Assembly (NCBI GenBank): GCA_026982695.1
Contig: JALSGS010000022.1
Span: 1 to 61,106 of the forward strand
Direction of reading: 5' to 3'
DNA length: 61,106 bases
From: Saprospiraceae bacterium
GTDB lineage: Bacteria > Bacteroidota > Bacteroidia > Chitinophagales > Saprospiraceae
The first letter of the stretch is position 1. Every line of letters begins with the position of its first letter. Below, one piece after another: positions 45,121 to 54,189 of the stretch. A program made the translations under genes and the position numbers. The notes beneath the pieces were generated by a model. It saw only the letters and a list, made by a program, of their open reading frames with translations. It was not told the DNA's origin and made no database searches.

Positions 45121-46029
45121 TCAAAGTTTGGAAAGGAATTTCACAGCTACCACTATTGGCGCAATCTCTACAGCGCAAATATACAACAAAAACAAAAAGG
45201 GGCGCTTCAACATCGCTACTCCCACATGTGCTAAGAGGCTCATCGCGCGATATATATAAGCCAACAGCAAAAGCCCCCCACTTATCCACACTAATGCCCC
45301 ATGCCAACTGGGCAAGCCATATGCCCACGCCAACGCTATAGGAATAAATACCACACCTAACACTACATTATATGTGGTGATGGCAAAGCTGTACAGCCGC
45401 AAAGATTCCGAACGGAAAATAGCACCGACGACCCGCAACAATAAGTGCCTCACCACCAACCACCCTGCCGTAGCGGCCAAAAAAAGCACCCATTGTCGCC
45501 AGGGCACACGGGACGCAACAGGCATTAAGCCTAAATGCAGCGCTCCCAACAGCAATGTAGTCGACAGGCTATAGACAAAAAAGCCATACCACATCAATAA
45601 GGGAAAATGCACACGCCCACCCCACTCGCGATACAATGCAGCAAGCAATTGGGGATTGCGTATGCTTTGCCACACTTTGCGCAACCACTGCCCGAACAGC
45701 AAATACAAAATGGTAAATAAGATAAATCCATCGAGTAGCAAAAAAAATATCAACTGGCGATAAGCATCTCGCGAAGCAGGGGTGGTCAGCCTCTGAGCTA
45801 CTGTCTGCTTCGGCGATGACGGCTCATTCACCGCCAATGGCTGTGTGCTTCCCGCCCTCGGCACGATATCAAAAGGATTGCCCGTCAACGGTACTACAGT
45901 CAATACCTGCTCATCGGATGAATGCCAAACGATATCGAAGGGGTTAGCACTCGTCTGGGCCTCGATTTGCCCCATGCACATCCCTGCAATCACAACTAAA
46001 AAGGCCAGGAAATATTTGCCAAAAGGCAT
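45121..46029 (-). CDS. DUF4271-type membrane protein
   Basis: A 302-residue membrane protein. A signal peptide (FLAFLVVIAGMCMGQIEAQT) is followed by a soluble part of about 75 residues holding two copies of NPFDIV (residues 29-34 and ~52-57). About six transmembrane helices make up the rest. DUF4271 proteins are found almost only in Bacteroidota, usually just upstream of hemD, as here. The function is unknown. The hemD link could mean a role near heme synthesis or only a conserved order. A possible promoter on the minus strand lies at 46162-46169. Confidence 0.82.
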   Translation of the reverse strand: MPFGKYFLAFLVVIAGMCMGQIEAQTSANPFDIVWHSSDEQVLTVVPLTGNPFDIVPRAGSTQPLAVNEPSSPKQTVAQRLTTPASRDAYRQLIFFLLLDGFILFTILYLLFGQWLRKVWQSIRNPQLLAALYREWGGRVHFPLLMWYGFFVYSLSTTLLLGALHLGLMPVASRVPWRQWVLFLAATAGWLVVRHLLLRVVGAIFRSESLRLYSFAITTYNVVLGVVFIPIALAWAYGLPSWHGALVWISGGLLLLAYIYRAMSLLAHVGVAMLKRPFLFLLYICAVEIAPIVVAVKFLSKL

Positions 46030-46348
46030 GTATCAGTGAGTTAGCTCGTAAAAGAAAAACATGCTCAAAGACCACCACGCAGTATATACATCCCCTATTT
46101 TGTGACAGCCAACTGGTACACTCGTCGCTTGTCGCAAGCTAAATGAGCTAAGTATGCGACGCAAAAATATTCATAAATACGCTCACATCAGCTGATGCGC
46201 CAAAACAAATTTGGAGTAAATGACACGTACAATATTTACCTATTATTGCTCAAACCACCTTATACCCTTTAATTTTGTCATATGCAAATAGGCAAGCTGA
46301 TCGCCACACACTTGTAACTGATGCGCTACTTTTAAAAAATACCCGACT
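46030..46348. promoter_or_regulatory. Divergent promoter region of the DUF4271-hemD operon and hydroxylase gene
   Basis: The 319-base region holds no gene. On the plus strand TTG (46246-46248) and TAATTTTG (46270-46277), 21 bases apart, form a good promoter 71 bases before the hydroxylase start. On the minus strand TATTTTTG (46162-46169) could drive DUF4271-hemD; an inverted repeat CGTCGC/GCGACG (46123-46161) abuts it at the start of the expected transcript. Confidence 0.6.
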
Positions 46349-47611
46349 ATGAATCTCAACCCCGTCATCGTAGCCATCCCGATGTATTTCACACTTATGG
46401 CCGTGGAATTAGTGTACGAGTCCATCACGCGGCGGCGTACCTACCACTTGGCCGATGCTGTAACCAATATCAACACAGGCGTACTCCAACAGCTCACATA
46501 TACATCCATTACGCTATTCAAGATTGGCATATATATCTGGGTGTACGAGCATTTTGCTTTTTTCCAGCTTCCGCAAAATGGCTGGACACTAGCGCTTGCC
46601 ATGATCATGTGGGACTTCTGTTTCTATTGGGAACACCGCATGGCACATGAGATTAGCCTTTTTTGGGGTGGGCACGTGGTGCATCACCAAAGTGAAAACT
46701 TCAACCTCTCTGTAGCCCTTCGCCAAACCTCCACGGGCTTTATTTGGGGCTTTCCTTTCTATTTACCCATGGCACTCATCGGCATTCATCCCATGCAATT
46801 CGTATTGGTCGGCGGGTTAAACCTCCTGTACCAGTTTTGGATTCATACCGAACACATTGACAAGCTTCCGCGTTGGTTCGAGTTTATTTTCAATACACCC
46901 TCGCACCATCGCGTCCACCATGCACGCGACCCCAAGTATCTGGACAAGAATTATGGAGGAATTTTCATCATTTGGGACCGCCTTTTTGGCACATTTAAGG
47001 AAGAGGAAGAACGGCCGCATTATGGCATCACCAAACCACTGCGTTCCTTTAATCCCCTTTACGCCAATTTTGCACATTACATTGATCTAGCCCGATGGGC
47101 TTCACGTGCTCTATCCGTTGGCGATGCATTGCGCATATTATTCAAACATCCTGGCTGGCTACCTGACTATTTGGGTGGGCCACAAAAGCCGCCTGAAGTA
47201 GGACCCGACTACCAAAAATACGACGTACAAGTAGCGCGTGAAATCAATTGGTACGTGCTATTCCAGTTTCTCAGTGCATTAGCCATCAACAGCTTTTACT
47301 TCTTCAATTACCAGGCCTTCAGTGGTCCTACTAAGCTCAGCTTTGCCCTTTGGATTATAGGCACCACTTTGATGTTTGCCTTCCTGTTTGAACAGCATCG
47401 CCCCTGGTTAGCGCTATTGGAGGTGGCTCGCATCATTACCGTACCTGTAGGACTATATGCCATGCAGCAATGGGGCAGCTATGTAGTGCCCTACTGGCTA
47501 CAAGGATTAGCCTGGGCATGGGCACTGGTTAGTGCAGTAGCCTTTGTATGGATATGGCGCAGAAAAACGGCCCAACACCTCGCGCCGCTGCCACAGTTTA
47601 ACAAAGTTTAA
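46349..47611 (+). CDS. Sterol desaturase/fatty acid hydroxylase family membrane protein
   Basis: A 420-residue di-iron membrane oxygenase. The histidine clusters expected for the family are present: WEHRMAHE, GGHVVHHQSENFN, WIHTEHIDKLP and NTPSHHRVHHARDP, followed by NYGGIFIIWDRLFGTF. About eight transmembrane helices occur, with a C-terminal block after the catalytic half (residues ~300-400). The arrangement is close to alkylglycerol monooxygenase (TMEM195) homologues in bacteria. The substrate could be an ether lipid, a fatty acid or a sterol/hopanoid-like compound. Confidence 0.9.
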   Translation: MNLNPVIVAIPMYFTLMAVELVYESITRRRTYHLADAVTNINTGVLQQLTYTSITLFKIGIYIWVYEHFAFFQLPQNGWTLALAMIMWDFCFYWEHRMAHEISLFWGGHVVHHQSENFNLSVALRQTSTGFIWGFPFYLPMALIGIHPMQFVLVGGLNLLYQFWIHTEHIDKLPRWFEFIFNTPSHHRVHHARDPKYLDKNYGGIFIIWDRLFGTFKEEEERPHYGITKPLRSFNPLYANFAHYIDLARWASRALSVGDALRILFKHPGWLPDYLGGPQKPPEVGPDYQKYDVQVAREINWYVLFQFLSALAINSFYFFNYQAFSGPTKLSFALWIIGTTLMFAFLFEQHRPWLALLEVARIITVPVGLYAMQQWGSYVVPYWLQGLAWAWALVSAVAFVWIWRRKTAQHLAPLPQFNKV

Positions 47612-47616
47612 CCCGC

Positions 47617-47624
47617 TACCTTTG
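47617..47624 (+). promoter_or_regulatory. Probable -7 promoter element for the LolA-like gene
   Basis: TACCTTTG matches TANNTTTG and lies 92 bases upstream of ATG 47717, just after the hydroxylase stop. The -33 region has GTTTA rather than TTG. Confidence 0.45.
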
Positions 47625-47716
47625 TAGTACTATCAAGCTGCTCGTCGTTTTCAAACGGCAAGCCAATGTACTTGTGGCTGGCTGCGCCAATTCCTTACAA
47701 TCAAATCTATTGTCCA

Positions 47717-48412
47717 ATGATGCGCCCGCAAAACATGACACGATCCATAGTACTGTGCTTGATGCTAGGGCTTACTACCATGCTACAAGCTCAGCACACT
47801 CAATTTACTACACACCAGGAGGCTGACCCCGAAGCCACCGCCATTCTCGAAGCGGTACGCAAAAAGTATGAGTCTTTCCCTGCTGTGGAAGCTCGCTTTA
47901 GGCTTGCCATTGCCATACCCGACGAAGCCGAGCAACGAGAAGAAGGATACCTGGCACAATGGGGCGACAAATACCGACTTGAGCTCTCTGATCAACTCGT
48001 TATATCCGATGGGCAAAGCGTATGGGTATGGCTCAAGGCCAATGAAGAAGTTCAGATCAACGACGCCGACCCTGAAGAAGAAGGGGAAGTATGGACGCCC
48101 CGAGACTTGCTGCGTATTTACGAAAGTGAGGACTTCGTCTATGTACTAGTGGGTTCTTCTCGTGAAGGCAAACGCACGCTACAGGCCATTGAGTTCAAAC
48201 CGCTAGATCGCCATAGTGAATACAGCAAAGTAAGGCTCCTGGTAGATGCCCGTACGCATGACATCGTACGCGTCATCACCTTTCAAAAAGACGGCACACG
48301 ACTCACACTCGAGTTGCTGGAACTCACTCCACACGCAGCCCTCGACGAGCAATTATTCCGTTTCGACAAAAGCCTTTGCCCTACTTGCCACTATGAAGAT
48401 CTTCGGTTATAA
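47717..48412 (+). CDS. LolA-like outer-membrane lipoprotein carrier protein
   Basis: A 231-residue periplasmic protein. The start at ATG 47717 (or 47735) gives a clean signal peptide MTRSIVLCLMLGLTTMLQAQ; the frame extends to 47666. The mature part has the half-barrel pattern of LolA: ILEAVRKKYESFPAVEARFR, EEGYLAQWGDKYRLELSDQL and ISDGQSVWVWLKANEEVQI. LolA carries lipoproteins from the inner to the outer membrane. Many Bacteroidota have several LolA-like proteins, so this need not be the main carrier. Its 3' end overlaps that of the convergent acetyltransferase by 32 bases. Confidence 0.85.
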   Translation: MMRPQNMTRSIVLCLMLGLTTMLQAQHTQFTTHQEADPEATAILEAVRKKYESFPAVEARFRLAIAIPDEAEQREEGYLAQWGDKYRLELSDQLVISDGQSVWVWLKANEEVQINDADPEEEGEVWTPRDLLRIYESEDFVYVLVGSSREGKRTLQAIEFKPLDRHSEYSKVRLLVDARTHDIVRVITFQKDGTRLTLELLELTPHAALDEQLFRFDKSLCPTCHYEDLRL

Positions 48413-48881
48413 CACTTACCGCTGGGCGCACCATCGCCGTATGTGGTATGCCATCTTCCAGATAAGGCAACCCTTGGGGCTCAAAACCAAAAGAGCGATA
48501 AAAGTCGAGCAGATAGGTTTGTGCCGATATTTTTATGGGATAGCCCGAAAAAAGCCGGGAAGTGTGCTTTAAAGCTTGATGCATAAGGGCCTTACCAACC
48601 CCTCGCCCCCGCCACTGTAGTGCACTCACAATGCGCCCAATAGAGGCAAACCCCCGATAAGCAAGCCCTGGCGGCAATAGCCGCGCATAACAGGCCAAGG
48701 TGCCTGTCGCATCGTAGCCCAACAAGTGCCACGCCTGCGGATCCTTACCATCGGCATCCAAATAAATGCATTGTTGCTCCACAACAAATACAGCTTCTCG
48801 CAAAGCCCACGCATCATACAACTCATTGGCAAACAGCTCACTAAATGGCTTACAGCGAAAGTTTATCTGATCCACATGCAT
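48381..48881 (-). CDS. elaA: GNAT N-acetyltransferase, ElaA family
   Basis: A 166-residue acetyltransferase from ATG 48881; a nine-residue longer form from 48908 is less likely. The ElaA signature LREAVFVVEQQCIYLDADGKD is clear, followed by ASIGRIVSALQWRGRGVGKAL with the acetyl-CoA loop and FYRSFGFEP near the end. The acceptor is unknown. The last ten codons overlap the end of the LolA-like gene on the other strand. Confidence 0.9.
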   Translation of the reverse strand: MHVDQINFRCKPFSELFANELYDAWALREAVFVVEQQCIYLDADGKDPQAWHLLGYDATGTLACYARLLPPGLAYRGFASIGRIVSALQWRGRGVGKALMHQALKHTSRLFSGYPIKISAQTYLLDFYRSFGFEPQGLPYLEDGIPHTAMVRPAVSVITEDLHSGK

Positions 48882-48970
48882 CGCATACAGCACTTTTGCA
48901 CAGCCCAAGATGCAGTATTTATTGCTATAAAGTGCAAACCTTCTTTATCTTGTCATAAAACACCGCCCTT

Positions 48971-51193
48971 ATGAATATTGTCCACCGAAAAGACGTAATC
49001 GCTGCAGAAGATCAATACCTGCGCCAGCGCCGTGCTCGACTATTTGGCCCAAAAGCAGCCGATCAACTCGAGTACACGCGTTTTGGCATTGCCCTGTCGG
49101 GTGGAGGCATTCGCTCAGCCACGATCAATTTGGGTTTTCTCAAGACGCTACAGCGATTCGACCTGGTGCGGCAGGCCGACTATCTCTCCACTGTATCTGG
49201 CGGTGGATATACGGGTGCCTACTTGCAAGCGACGTTACTGGCAAAAGGTAGTTACGAAGCAGCTTTTGCCCCTGAACGCATCACACATATGCGTACCCAT
49301 GGCGACTATCTCATTCCCGGACAAAAACCCCTCAGCAAGCTGTGGCACACTTTGGTATTGGCAGTAGCCTACCTCGTCAGCTGGATTATGAGCTTAACTA
49401 ATCTGGCCATCATACTGGGTATAGTCGGCGTTATCGGGTGGCTTATTTGGCATATTTTGGGCATGCACGACCCTGCTTTTTGGCAAGAATTCTACTCCAC
49501 CACGTGGCCTGTACTTGAGGTGGGCCAATGGGCACTGCTCACTATCCTGACCATCCATTTTCTCATTAACGTGCTGCAAGTATATGGCCAAGGCATATCG
49601 CGGGCATTCAACCAAATCGAAGCAGCCCTGCTGATATTGGCCGCTGTCCTGTGGCTCGCCTTGCTATTGGGAAGCTTCAAACAACTACATTGGCCAGATA
49701 CCTCCACTTGGCTTCGCGCAGGAGGGATTATCACTGCCCTGGTACTACTCGGATTTGTAACCAACCCCAATGCCTTGGGCTTTCACCGCTATTATCGCAA
49801 CCAATTGGCTCGAGCCTTTTTGTTCGACACGGGTGTTGCAGCTCGTTCCAAGCTCTGGCAGTTGGCTCAGTCTCACCTACAGGCCCACATGCTGGCTCCA
49901 TATCCACTCATCAATACTTGCCTTAACATCCTCTCCCTAGGTGGCGACCAACAAATCAAGGGCACCAAAAGCAGTGACTACTTTCTGCTCTCACCACTAT
50001 ATTGTGGTGCCAAACTGACTGGCTATGTGCCGACACGCCACTTTCCCGGCTACAAAGACATGACGTTGGCAGCAGCGATCACCATCTCTGCTGCTGCACT
50101 CAACCCAGGCATGGGTACCTACTCCAATCCGCTACTTAGCATGCTGCTCGCGCTGTTCAACGCACGTCTGGGCTTCTGGGTCAACAACCCACTGAGGGCA
50201 AATACTCACTATAAGGTATGGTGGCCCATTTACTTTCTCAAGGAAATGTCCTTGAAGCTCGACACACAATCAAAGAAAGTCAATATTAGCGACGGGGGGC
50301 ATATCGAAAACCTGGCCGTATACGAACTATTGCGCCGTCGCTGTCGGCTTATCATTGCGGTAGATGCCGGTGCCGACCCGGAATTTCGATTCGACGACTT
50401 GGAGAACCTCACTATCCGAGCGCGCAACGAGTTGGGCATAGACATATGCTTTCGCCCCAACCACATCCCCGAAGAAGTCATTCGCCCACGCCCCTCCCAT
50501 GGCTATTCGAAGCAGCGTTTTGCCATAGCTGATCTGTATCTGCTGTGGGAGGAAATCACCATTACACATCCCGATGGGCGACCGTGGACAGCATCTTCGG
50601 GCCAACCCTTTGAAGCATTGGTCAACTATAAGTGGAAAGGCCAAAATGTCAGTTGGGATGTAGCGGTCAAAGCCCGTACAGGCCAAGATGCCGATGCGCA
50701 TACACTCGCTCAACTGGAAACCCGCGCCCAGGAGCTCGTACAGGCACAGATGGCTCAAAGAGCCTCAGCTACCGGTCGCGACCAGCTCAAGATAGGCACC
50801 TTGGTATACGTCAAGTCCTCAGTGACTGCCCCTCAGGGCAAGCCCCTCATCTTTCCCGACACAGCTGAAGGACGCATTAAGTACGATACCTACAAATACA
50901 AAATCTATCACCCTAGCTTTCCTCACGAGCCCACTTCCGACCAGTTTTTCGACCCCGTACAATGGGAGGCCTACTTCCAGTTAGGTCAATACTTAGCAGC
51001 CGATGTACTTGGCATCGACTTGTCGCAGTTTCCCGATGAGGGGCCATTAGGCCAGCTCACCATCAAACAACTCATTGACCAAATAGATGCACCCAATGCT
51101 TCCACTTCAGCTCATATGCGCAGCCGATCTGTTGTAGAAAGATCTGCATCTACCACACATAAGCCGCAATCGCGCATCGAGTACCGCATGTGA
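48971..51193 (+). CDS. Patatin-like phospholipase with transmembrane segments
   Basis: A 740-residue membrane lipase. The oxyanion loop GIALSGGGIRSATINLG (residues ~39-55) and the nucleophile region DYLSTVSGGGYTGAYL (Ser76) are followed by an insert of ~100 residues with several transmembrane helices (LVLAVAYLVSWIM; LAIILGIVGVIGWLIWHIL; ALLILAAVLWLALLLG). The catalytic Asp is in NISDGGHIENLAVYELLRR (Asp441), so the dyad sits on both sides of the membrane insert. The nucleophile motif is V-S-G-G-G rather than the usual G-x-S-x-G. A C-terminal ~180 residues are of unknown role. It probably acts on membrane phospholipids or acyl esters. Confidence 0.88.
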   Translation: MNIVHRKDVIAAEDQYLRQRRARLFGPKAADQLEYTRFGIALSGGGIRSATINLGFLKTLQRFDLVRQADYLSTVSGGGYTGAYLQATLLAKGSYEAAFAPERITHMRTHGDYLIPGQKPLSKLWHTLVLAVAYLVSWIMSLTNLAIILGIVGVIGWLIWHILGMHDPAFWQEFYSTTWPVLEVGQWALLTILTIHFLINVLQVYGQGISRAFNQIEAALLILAAVLWLALLLGSFKQLHWPDTSTWLRAGGIITALVLLGFVTNPNALGFHRYYRNQLARAFLFDTGVAARSKLWQLAQSHLQAHMLAPYPLINTCLNILSLGGDQQIKGTKSSDYFLLSPLYCGAKLTGYVPTRHFPGYKDMTLAAAITISAAALNPGMGTYSNPLLSMLLALFNARLGFWVNNPLRANTHYKVWWPIYFLKEMSLKLDTQSKKVNISDGGHIENLAVYELLRRRCRLIIAVDAGADPEFRFDDLENLTIRARNELGIDICFRPNHIPEEVIRPRPSHGYSKQRFAIADLYLLWEEITITHPDGRPWTASSGQPFEALVNYKWKGQNVSWDVAVKARTGQDADAHTLAQLETRAQELVQAQMAQRASATGRDQLKIGTLVYVKSSVTAPQGKPLIFPDTAEGRIKYDTYKYKIYHPSFPHEPTSDQFFDPVQWEAYFQLGQYLAADVLGIDLSQFPDEGPLGQLTIKQLIDQIDAPNASTSAHMRSRSVVERSASTTHKPQSRIEYRM

Positions 51194-51204
51194 CGTATAG
51201 TACC

Positions 51205-52353
51205 TTATTGCCAACCCAACGCCTGGCGAATTTTGTCGTGAATCGCTGTATTTTCATAAATACCGCGAAACAGCTCTGCACCCGGCCCCCATGCAAATAC
51301 GGGCACCATAGCTGCTGTATGTGCACCTCGCTTATGGTCTGCATCGTAGAAAGAGGAAAAACCTGCAACGATAGTATCCTGTGTAGAACCAGGATTAATG
51401 GAAAAACCGCCCGTTTCGTGATCTGCCGTCACTACCACTAGCGTATGGCCATCTTCTTTGGCAAAGGCCAAAGCACGACCTATGGCTTCGTCAAATTCGA
51501 TCATCTCAGACACGATATATGCTGCATCTACAGCATGGCCACCCCAATCGATTTGCGATCCCTCAATCATGAGAAAAAAACCCTTGTCACTTCGTTGTTT
51601 GAGAAAGCGCGGCAGTCGCGTGGCTGCATCGATCAGGTAGTCGTCGCGACCATCGAGCTTGCGTGGCGGATCGTCCTGAGCCGTGAAAAAGGCCATGTTG
51701 GCTGAAGCATCCAAAGGCATGTCGGCAAAGCGATGCGTACGCCATGAGCCCACCACATAACCCTTCTGCTCGAGCTCATCGATCAGATTGCGCTGATCTT
51801 TCTGCCTTTCGGCAAAATACTTCCACCCGCCGCCTACAAAACAATCTACTTCATTGCGCAAAAACCACTCGGCAATGTCTTCATACATATGGCGATGTGC
51901 CACATGGGCTACAAAAGCGGCCGGCGTAGCATGGACAATAGTCGAAGTAGCAGCAAGGCCCGTAGCCATGCCACGCGCTTCAGCTTCTTCCAAGAGTGTA
52001 GTTACTGCCATCGTATCTACATTCACACCGATGGCGCCATTATACGTCTTCACCCCACAGGCAAAGGCCGTAGCACCAGCCGCAGAATCAGTGACGAGAT
52101 TGTCGGCAGCATACGTTTTGTGTAAACCCACCACTTCAAACGACTCCAGATGCAAACGGTTGCCATTGCGATACATGCCTGCCGTAATCTGCGCCAAACC
52201 CATGCCATCACCAATGAGCAAAATCACATTAGTAGCTCGTTGTTCGGGAAGTGGCGGTGCACTTACTGCAGTAGATCGCGTACCACCACAGCCAATCGCG
52301 ATCAACAACCACACCGAAAGCCACATTTTGCGAAAGCAAAAAGTACACTTCAT
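51205..52353 (-). CDS. Alkaline phosphatase, PhoA-type lipoprotein
   Basis: A 382-residue phosphatase. A signal peptide ends in AIGC, so Cys22 is probably lipidated. The metal and nucleophile motifs are intact: VILLIGDGMGLAQ, VTDSAAGATAFACG (Ser90), FLMIEGSQIDWGGHAVD and VVTADHETGGFSI. The final His region is near HTAAMVPVFAWGPGAE. It releases phosphate from organic esters in the periplasm or at the outer membrane. It lies downstream of dprA on the same strand with 100 bases between and converges on the patatin gene 11 bases away. No phosphate-regulon genes or Pho box are recognised. Confidence 0.95.
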   Translation of the reverse strand: MKCTFCFRKMWLSVWLLIAIGCGGTRSTAVSAPPLPEQRATNVILLIGDGMGLAQITAGMYRNGNRLHLESFEVVGLHKTYAADNLVTDSAAGATAFACGVKTYNGAIGVNVDTMAVTTLLEEAEARGMATGLAATSTIVHATPAAFVAHVAHRHMYEDIAEWFLRNEVDCFVGGGWKYFAERQKDQRNLIDELEQKGYVVGSWRTHRFADMPLDASANMAFFTAQDDPPRKLDGRDDYLIDAATRLPRFLKQRSDKGFFLMIEGSQIDWGGHAVDAAYIVSEMIEFDEAIGRALAFAKEDGHTLVVVTADHETGGFSINPGSTQDTIVAGFSSFYDADHKRGAHTAAMVPVFAWGPGAELFRGIYENTAIHDKIRQALGWQ

Positions 52354-52453
52354 AAGACACTAAATTCTTTAGCTCAACGACAAACAGATTGCCCCTTGGC
52401 TGCCAAAGGTACGTGCTCCCGATCGGCCAATTGTAAAGAAAATGCAAAAGCGC

Positions 52454-53551
52454 TCAAAGGCGCACATATCGCTTGCCTGGCAAGGTGCGTATCAAACCCT
52501 TGAATTCTAGCTCGAGCAGTAAGGCTGCTAGTTGGCTTCCACTGAGGTTGAGTCGCCAAGACAGCACATCGACAGGTAGAGGTGCGTGCGTGTCGAGTTG
52601 TGCCAATACGCGTTGTTCCTCCTCACTCAAGGACACAAAGAGCTGACGCTGGATACCCTCATGTGTACTTCGCTCCTGCCAATTCATTATGTAGGCAATG
52701 TCAGTTGCCGATTCGATGAGTGCAGCACGATGTGTCTTGATCAAATAGTTGCATCCCTGAGCATGTTTGTCGTCGATCCGGCCCGGCACTGCAAACACAT
52801 CGCGATTGTACCCCTCTGCCAGCTGCGCCGTGATGAGCGAGCCACCACGACGGGCCGTTTCGACTACTACCACTGCATCGGCCATACCTGCGACAATGCG
52901 ATTACGGATGGGAAAGCGTTCACGCTCAGGGCGGGTGCCTGACGGATACTCACTCAGTAACCCACCATAGTGCACCATCTTTTGCGCTACTGACTGATGA
53001 GCAGGTGGATAAATGCGATCTAGCCCATGGGCCAGTACGCCCACAGTGGGTATGCCTACCTCCAAGCATTTCCGATGGGCCACCACATCAATTCCATACG
53101 CCAACCCACTGACCACCAGTACATCGTAAGCCGCCAGATCCGCAACCAGTTGTGCACAAAAGTTTTGCCCATAAGGCGTAGGCTTACGCGTACCCACAAT
53201 AGCCACAATACGAGCAGCGTTTAAGTCGGCATTGCCTTTATAGTACAACAGAAAAGGCCCATCGTGGAGTTGTCGCAGGCGACGTGGATAGTCATGGTCC
53301 GTATGACACAATACGCGGATGTCATGCTGCTCAATATAAGCCCACTCGCGCTCAGCAGCTTCTATCGATCCATACCGGCTAATGCGATCGGCTAATTGTG
53401 CCCCTACTCCTGGCACTTTCATCAATTGCGCGCGTGAAGCGCGAAATACAGCCTCTGCGCTACCACAATAACTGAGCAAGTTTTTAGCAGTAACTGCCCC
53501 AATAAGCGGTATTTGCGTAAGCGCAATGCGATAGAGCAATTCGTCGTTCAT
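52454..53551 (-). CDS. dprA: DNA-processing protein DprA
   Basis: A 365-residue single-strand DNA-binding protein that loads RecA during natural transformation and protects incoming DNA. An N-terminal helix-hairpin-helix (LMKVPGVGAQLADRIS) precedes the Rossmann-like core: RIVAIVGTRKPTPYG, VVSGLAYGIDVVAHR, GGLLSEYPSGTRP, FPIRNRIVAGMADAVVVVE, then GGSLITAQLAEGYNRDVFAVPG. A C-terminal winged-helix domain (LDTHAPLPVDVLSWRLNLSG) closes the protein. The domain order and length are standard. It does not prove competence, since dprA is widely conserved. Confidence 0.96.
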   Translation of the reverse strand: MNDELLYRIALTQIPLIGAVTAKNLLSYCGSAEAVFRASRAQLMKVPGVGAQLADRISRYGSIEAAEREWAYIEQHDIRVLCHTDHDYPRRLRQLHDGPFLLYYKGNADLNAARIVAIVGTRKPTPYGQNFCAQLVADLAAYDVLVVSGLAYGIDVVAHRKCLEVGIPTVGVLAHGLDRIYPPAHQSVAQKMVHYGGLLSEYPSGTRPERERFPIRNRIVAGMADAVVVVETARRGGSLITAQLAEGYNRDVFAVPGRIDDKHAQGCNYLIKTHRAALIESATDIAYIMNWQERSTHEGIQRQLFVSLSEEEQRVLAQLDTHAPLPVDVLSWRLNLSGSQLAALLLELEFKGLIRTLPGKRYVRL

Positions 53552-53643
53552 AGGGTTTTGGTGTAATCATAGGCGTCGTGATAGACTCCGAACTCTCAGC
53601 CAAGGATGGTTGGGGATAATGCAAAAATACGTGGTAAATGCGG

Positions 53644-53651
53644 TAATTTTG
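53644..53651 (+). promoter_or_regulatory. Probable -7 promoter element for the SH3-like gene
   Basis: TAATTTTG matches TANNTTTG and lies 45 bases upstream of ATG 53697. The -33 box is not clear. On the other strand TATTTTTG at 53622-53629 could serve dprA. Confidence 0.4.
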
Positions 53652-53696
53652 CACATTAACAATGTAGCGATCAAATTGAATGAACTGCCAGGTACA

Positions 53697-54185
53697 ATGG
53701 GTGAAGAAAGGAGAAAGAACCGAATTCCACGCATTGAAGTGCTGTTGATCGGAGTGTTCTTCTTGAGTGTGATTATGTGGTCAATGGCGAGATGCAGCCG
53801 GCAAAGGCAGCTCATGCGCACCCAAGAGGTTACAATGAAAGCACCGGATAGTACGCTATTTGCCCCTAAAAAAGACACTGCCCTGCCGCCCACTACAACT
53901 CCACACATCGTCCCCATACGACGTACCCGCTTGTACGTGACGATCAACAATTTGAAGTTGCGTGCACACCCATCTCTAAAAGGCCAAGTCATTGCCACCT
54001 TGCCCCTTTACGAAGAGGTCTTTTTTCTCGATGAAGTCACTTCAAAGCGCGATACCATCAACTTGGGCTATGAAGTGGCTATAGAGCCATGGGTCAAGGT
54101 ACGTACCCAAAAGGGCAAAGTAGGATGGGTATACGGTGCAGGGGTAGACTTTTACAAGTACAAACGCAGCGGTGTACTCGAATGA
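53697..54185 (+). CDS. Membrane-anchored bacterial SH3-like protein
   Basis: A 162-residue protein from ATG 53697; the frame is open to 53610, but the -7 box lies inside that part. It has one N-terminal transmembrane helix (VLLIGVFFLSVIMWSMA), a Pro/Thr-rich linker and a C-terminal SH3-like domain (TINNLKLRAHPSLKGQVIAT, then EPWVKVRTQKGKVGWVYGAG). The topology puts the domain in the periplasm, where such domains often bind peptidoglycan. The function is unknown. It ends four bases from the convergent galE. Confidence 0.82.
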   Translation: MGEERRKNRIPRIEVLLIGVFFLSVIMWSMARCSRQRQLMRTQEVTMKAPDSTLFAPKKDTALPPTTTPHIVPIRRTRLYVTINNLKLRAHPSLKGQVIATLPLYEEVFFLDEVTSKRDTINLGYEVAIEPWVKVRTQKGKVGWVYGAGVDFYKYKRSGVLE

Positions 54186-54189
54186 GGCC

